Source: Deltaproteobacteria bacterium (GTDB taxonomy: Bacteria > Desulfobacterota > GWC2-55-46 > S146-70). Taken from it: a stretch of 14,634 nucleotides of DNA. Every line of letters starts with the position of its first letter. Position 1 is the first letter of the stretch. Below the pieces are notes generated by a model. The model saw only the letters and a list, made by a program, of their open reading frames with translations, searched no databases and had not been told where the DNA came from. Positions 14,513 through 14,634 of the stretch are shown piece after piece. Made by a program: the position numbers and the translations under genes. Where the stretch lies: contig WGFD01000069.1 in NCBI GenBank assembly GCA_015492395.1, positions 1 through 14,634 of the forward strand, in the 5' to 3' direction.

Positions 14513-14600
14513 GCCGAAGTGGCGGAACCGGTAGACGCGCTAGGTTCAGGTCCTAGTGGGTGAATAACCTGTGGGGGTTCGAATCCCCCCTTCGGCACCA
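14513..14600 (+). tRNA. tRNA-Leu (anticodon CAG), CCA encoded
   Basis: The acceptor arms GCCGAAG (14513-14519) and CTTCGGC (14590-14596) pair fully, followed by discriminator A and an encoded CCA (14598-14600). The anticodon stem CTAGG/CCTAG encloses the 7-nt loop TTCAGGT, giving anticodon CAG (reads CUG, Leu). A long class II variable arm of GGGT/ACCT type and a T-arm GGGGG-TTCGAAT-CCCCC complete the Leu tRNA. Only 34 nt follow it in the window. Confidence 0.97.
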
Positions 14601-14634
14601 ACTCCTAAAGCTTCCGCACGCTGCGCGGACACAC

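Overview
The window comes from a Gram-negative bacterium. It carries an LpxH-type lipid A gene, a tRNA-Leu with encoded CCA, a bacterial uvrB/rnr core and a flagellar-type (sigma-28) promoter in front of a chemotaxis gene. Ile ATA and Arg AGG/AGA codons are common and GTG starts are frequent. That, with CheZ and two degraded transposase genes, would fit a deltaproteobacterial (Desulfobacterota) or Nitrospirota-like lineage, but the sequence alone does not fix the phylum.

Layout. (a) 1-1260 is AT-rich mobile-element debris. It holds a dead IS66-family transposase with a frameshift, an internal deletion and a nonsense codon, followed by hairpins and a short direct repeat. (b) 1471-3468 (minus) is uvrB, nucleotide excision repair. 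(c) 3564-4268 is a second relic, a Y1/REP-associated-type HUH transposase with its middle deleted. It is bracketed by imperfect inverted repeats and purine-rich GGAGAATGG repeats. (d) 4384-6302 (plus) is a compact four-gene cluster: thiamine-binding MTH1187-family protein, CopD-like four-helix membrane protein, class I SAM methyltransferase, and macrodomain (ADP-ribose hydrolase type) protein. (e) 6300-7654 (plus) is a single-gene chemotaxis unit: a near-consensus sigma-28 promoter driving one protein that fuses a CheW adaptor domain to a complete CheZ CheY-P phosphatase domain. (f) 7768-14121 (minus) is a five-gene operon read rnr > ubiB-like > ribF > aroE > lpxH, with start/stop overlaps of 4 nt or gaps of 1-22 nt. 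(g) 14122-14512 is a non-coding, AT-rich leader region, followed by tRNA-Leu(CAG) at 14513-14600.

How the genes work together. The minus operon is housekeeping: RNA turnover, a UbiB-family atypical kinase, FMN/FAD synthesis, shikimate pathway and lipid A synthesis. The plus cluster is a small accessory unit whose members have no obvious common pathway. The most unusual item is the CheW-CheZ fusion. Its CheZ half keeps the catalytic Asp/Gln pair and the C-terminal CheY-binding peptide, and its CheW half should anchor the phosphatase at the receptor/CheA array.
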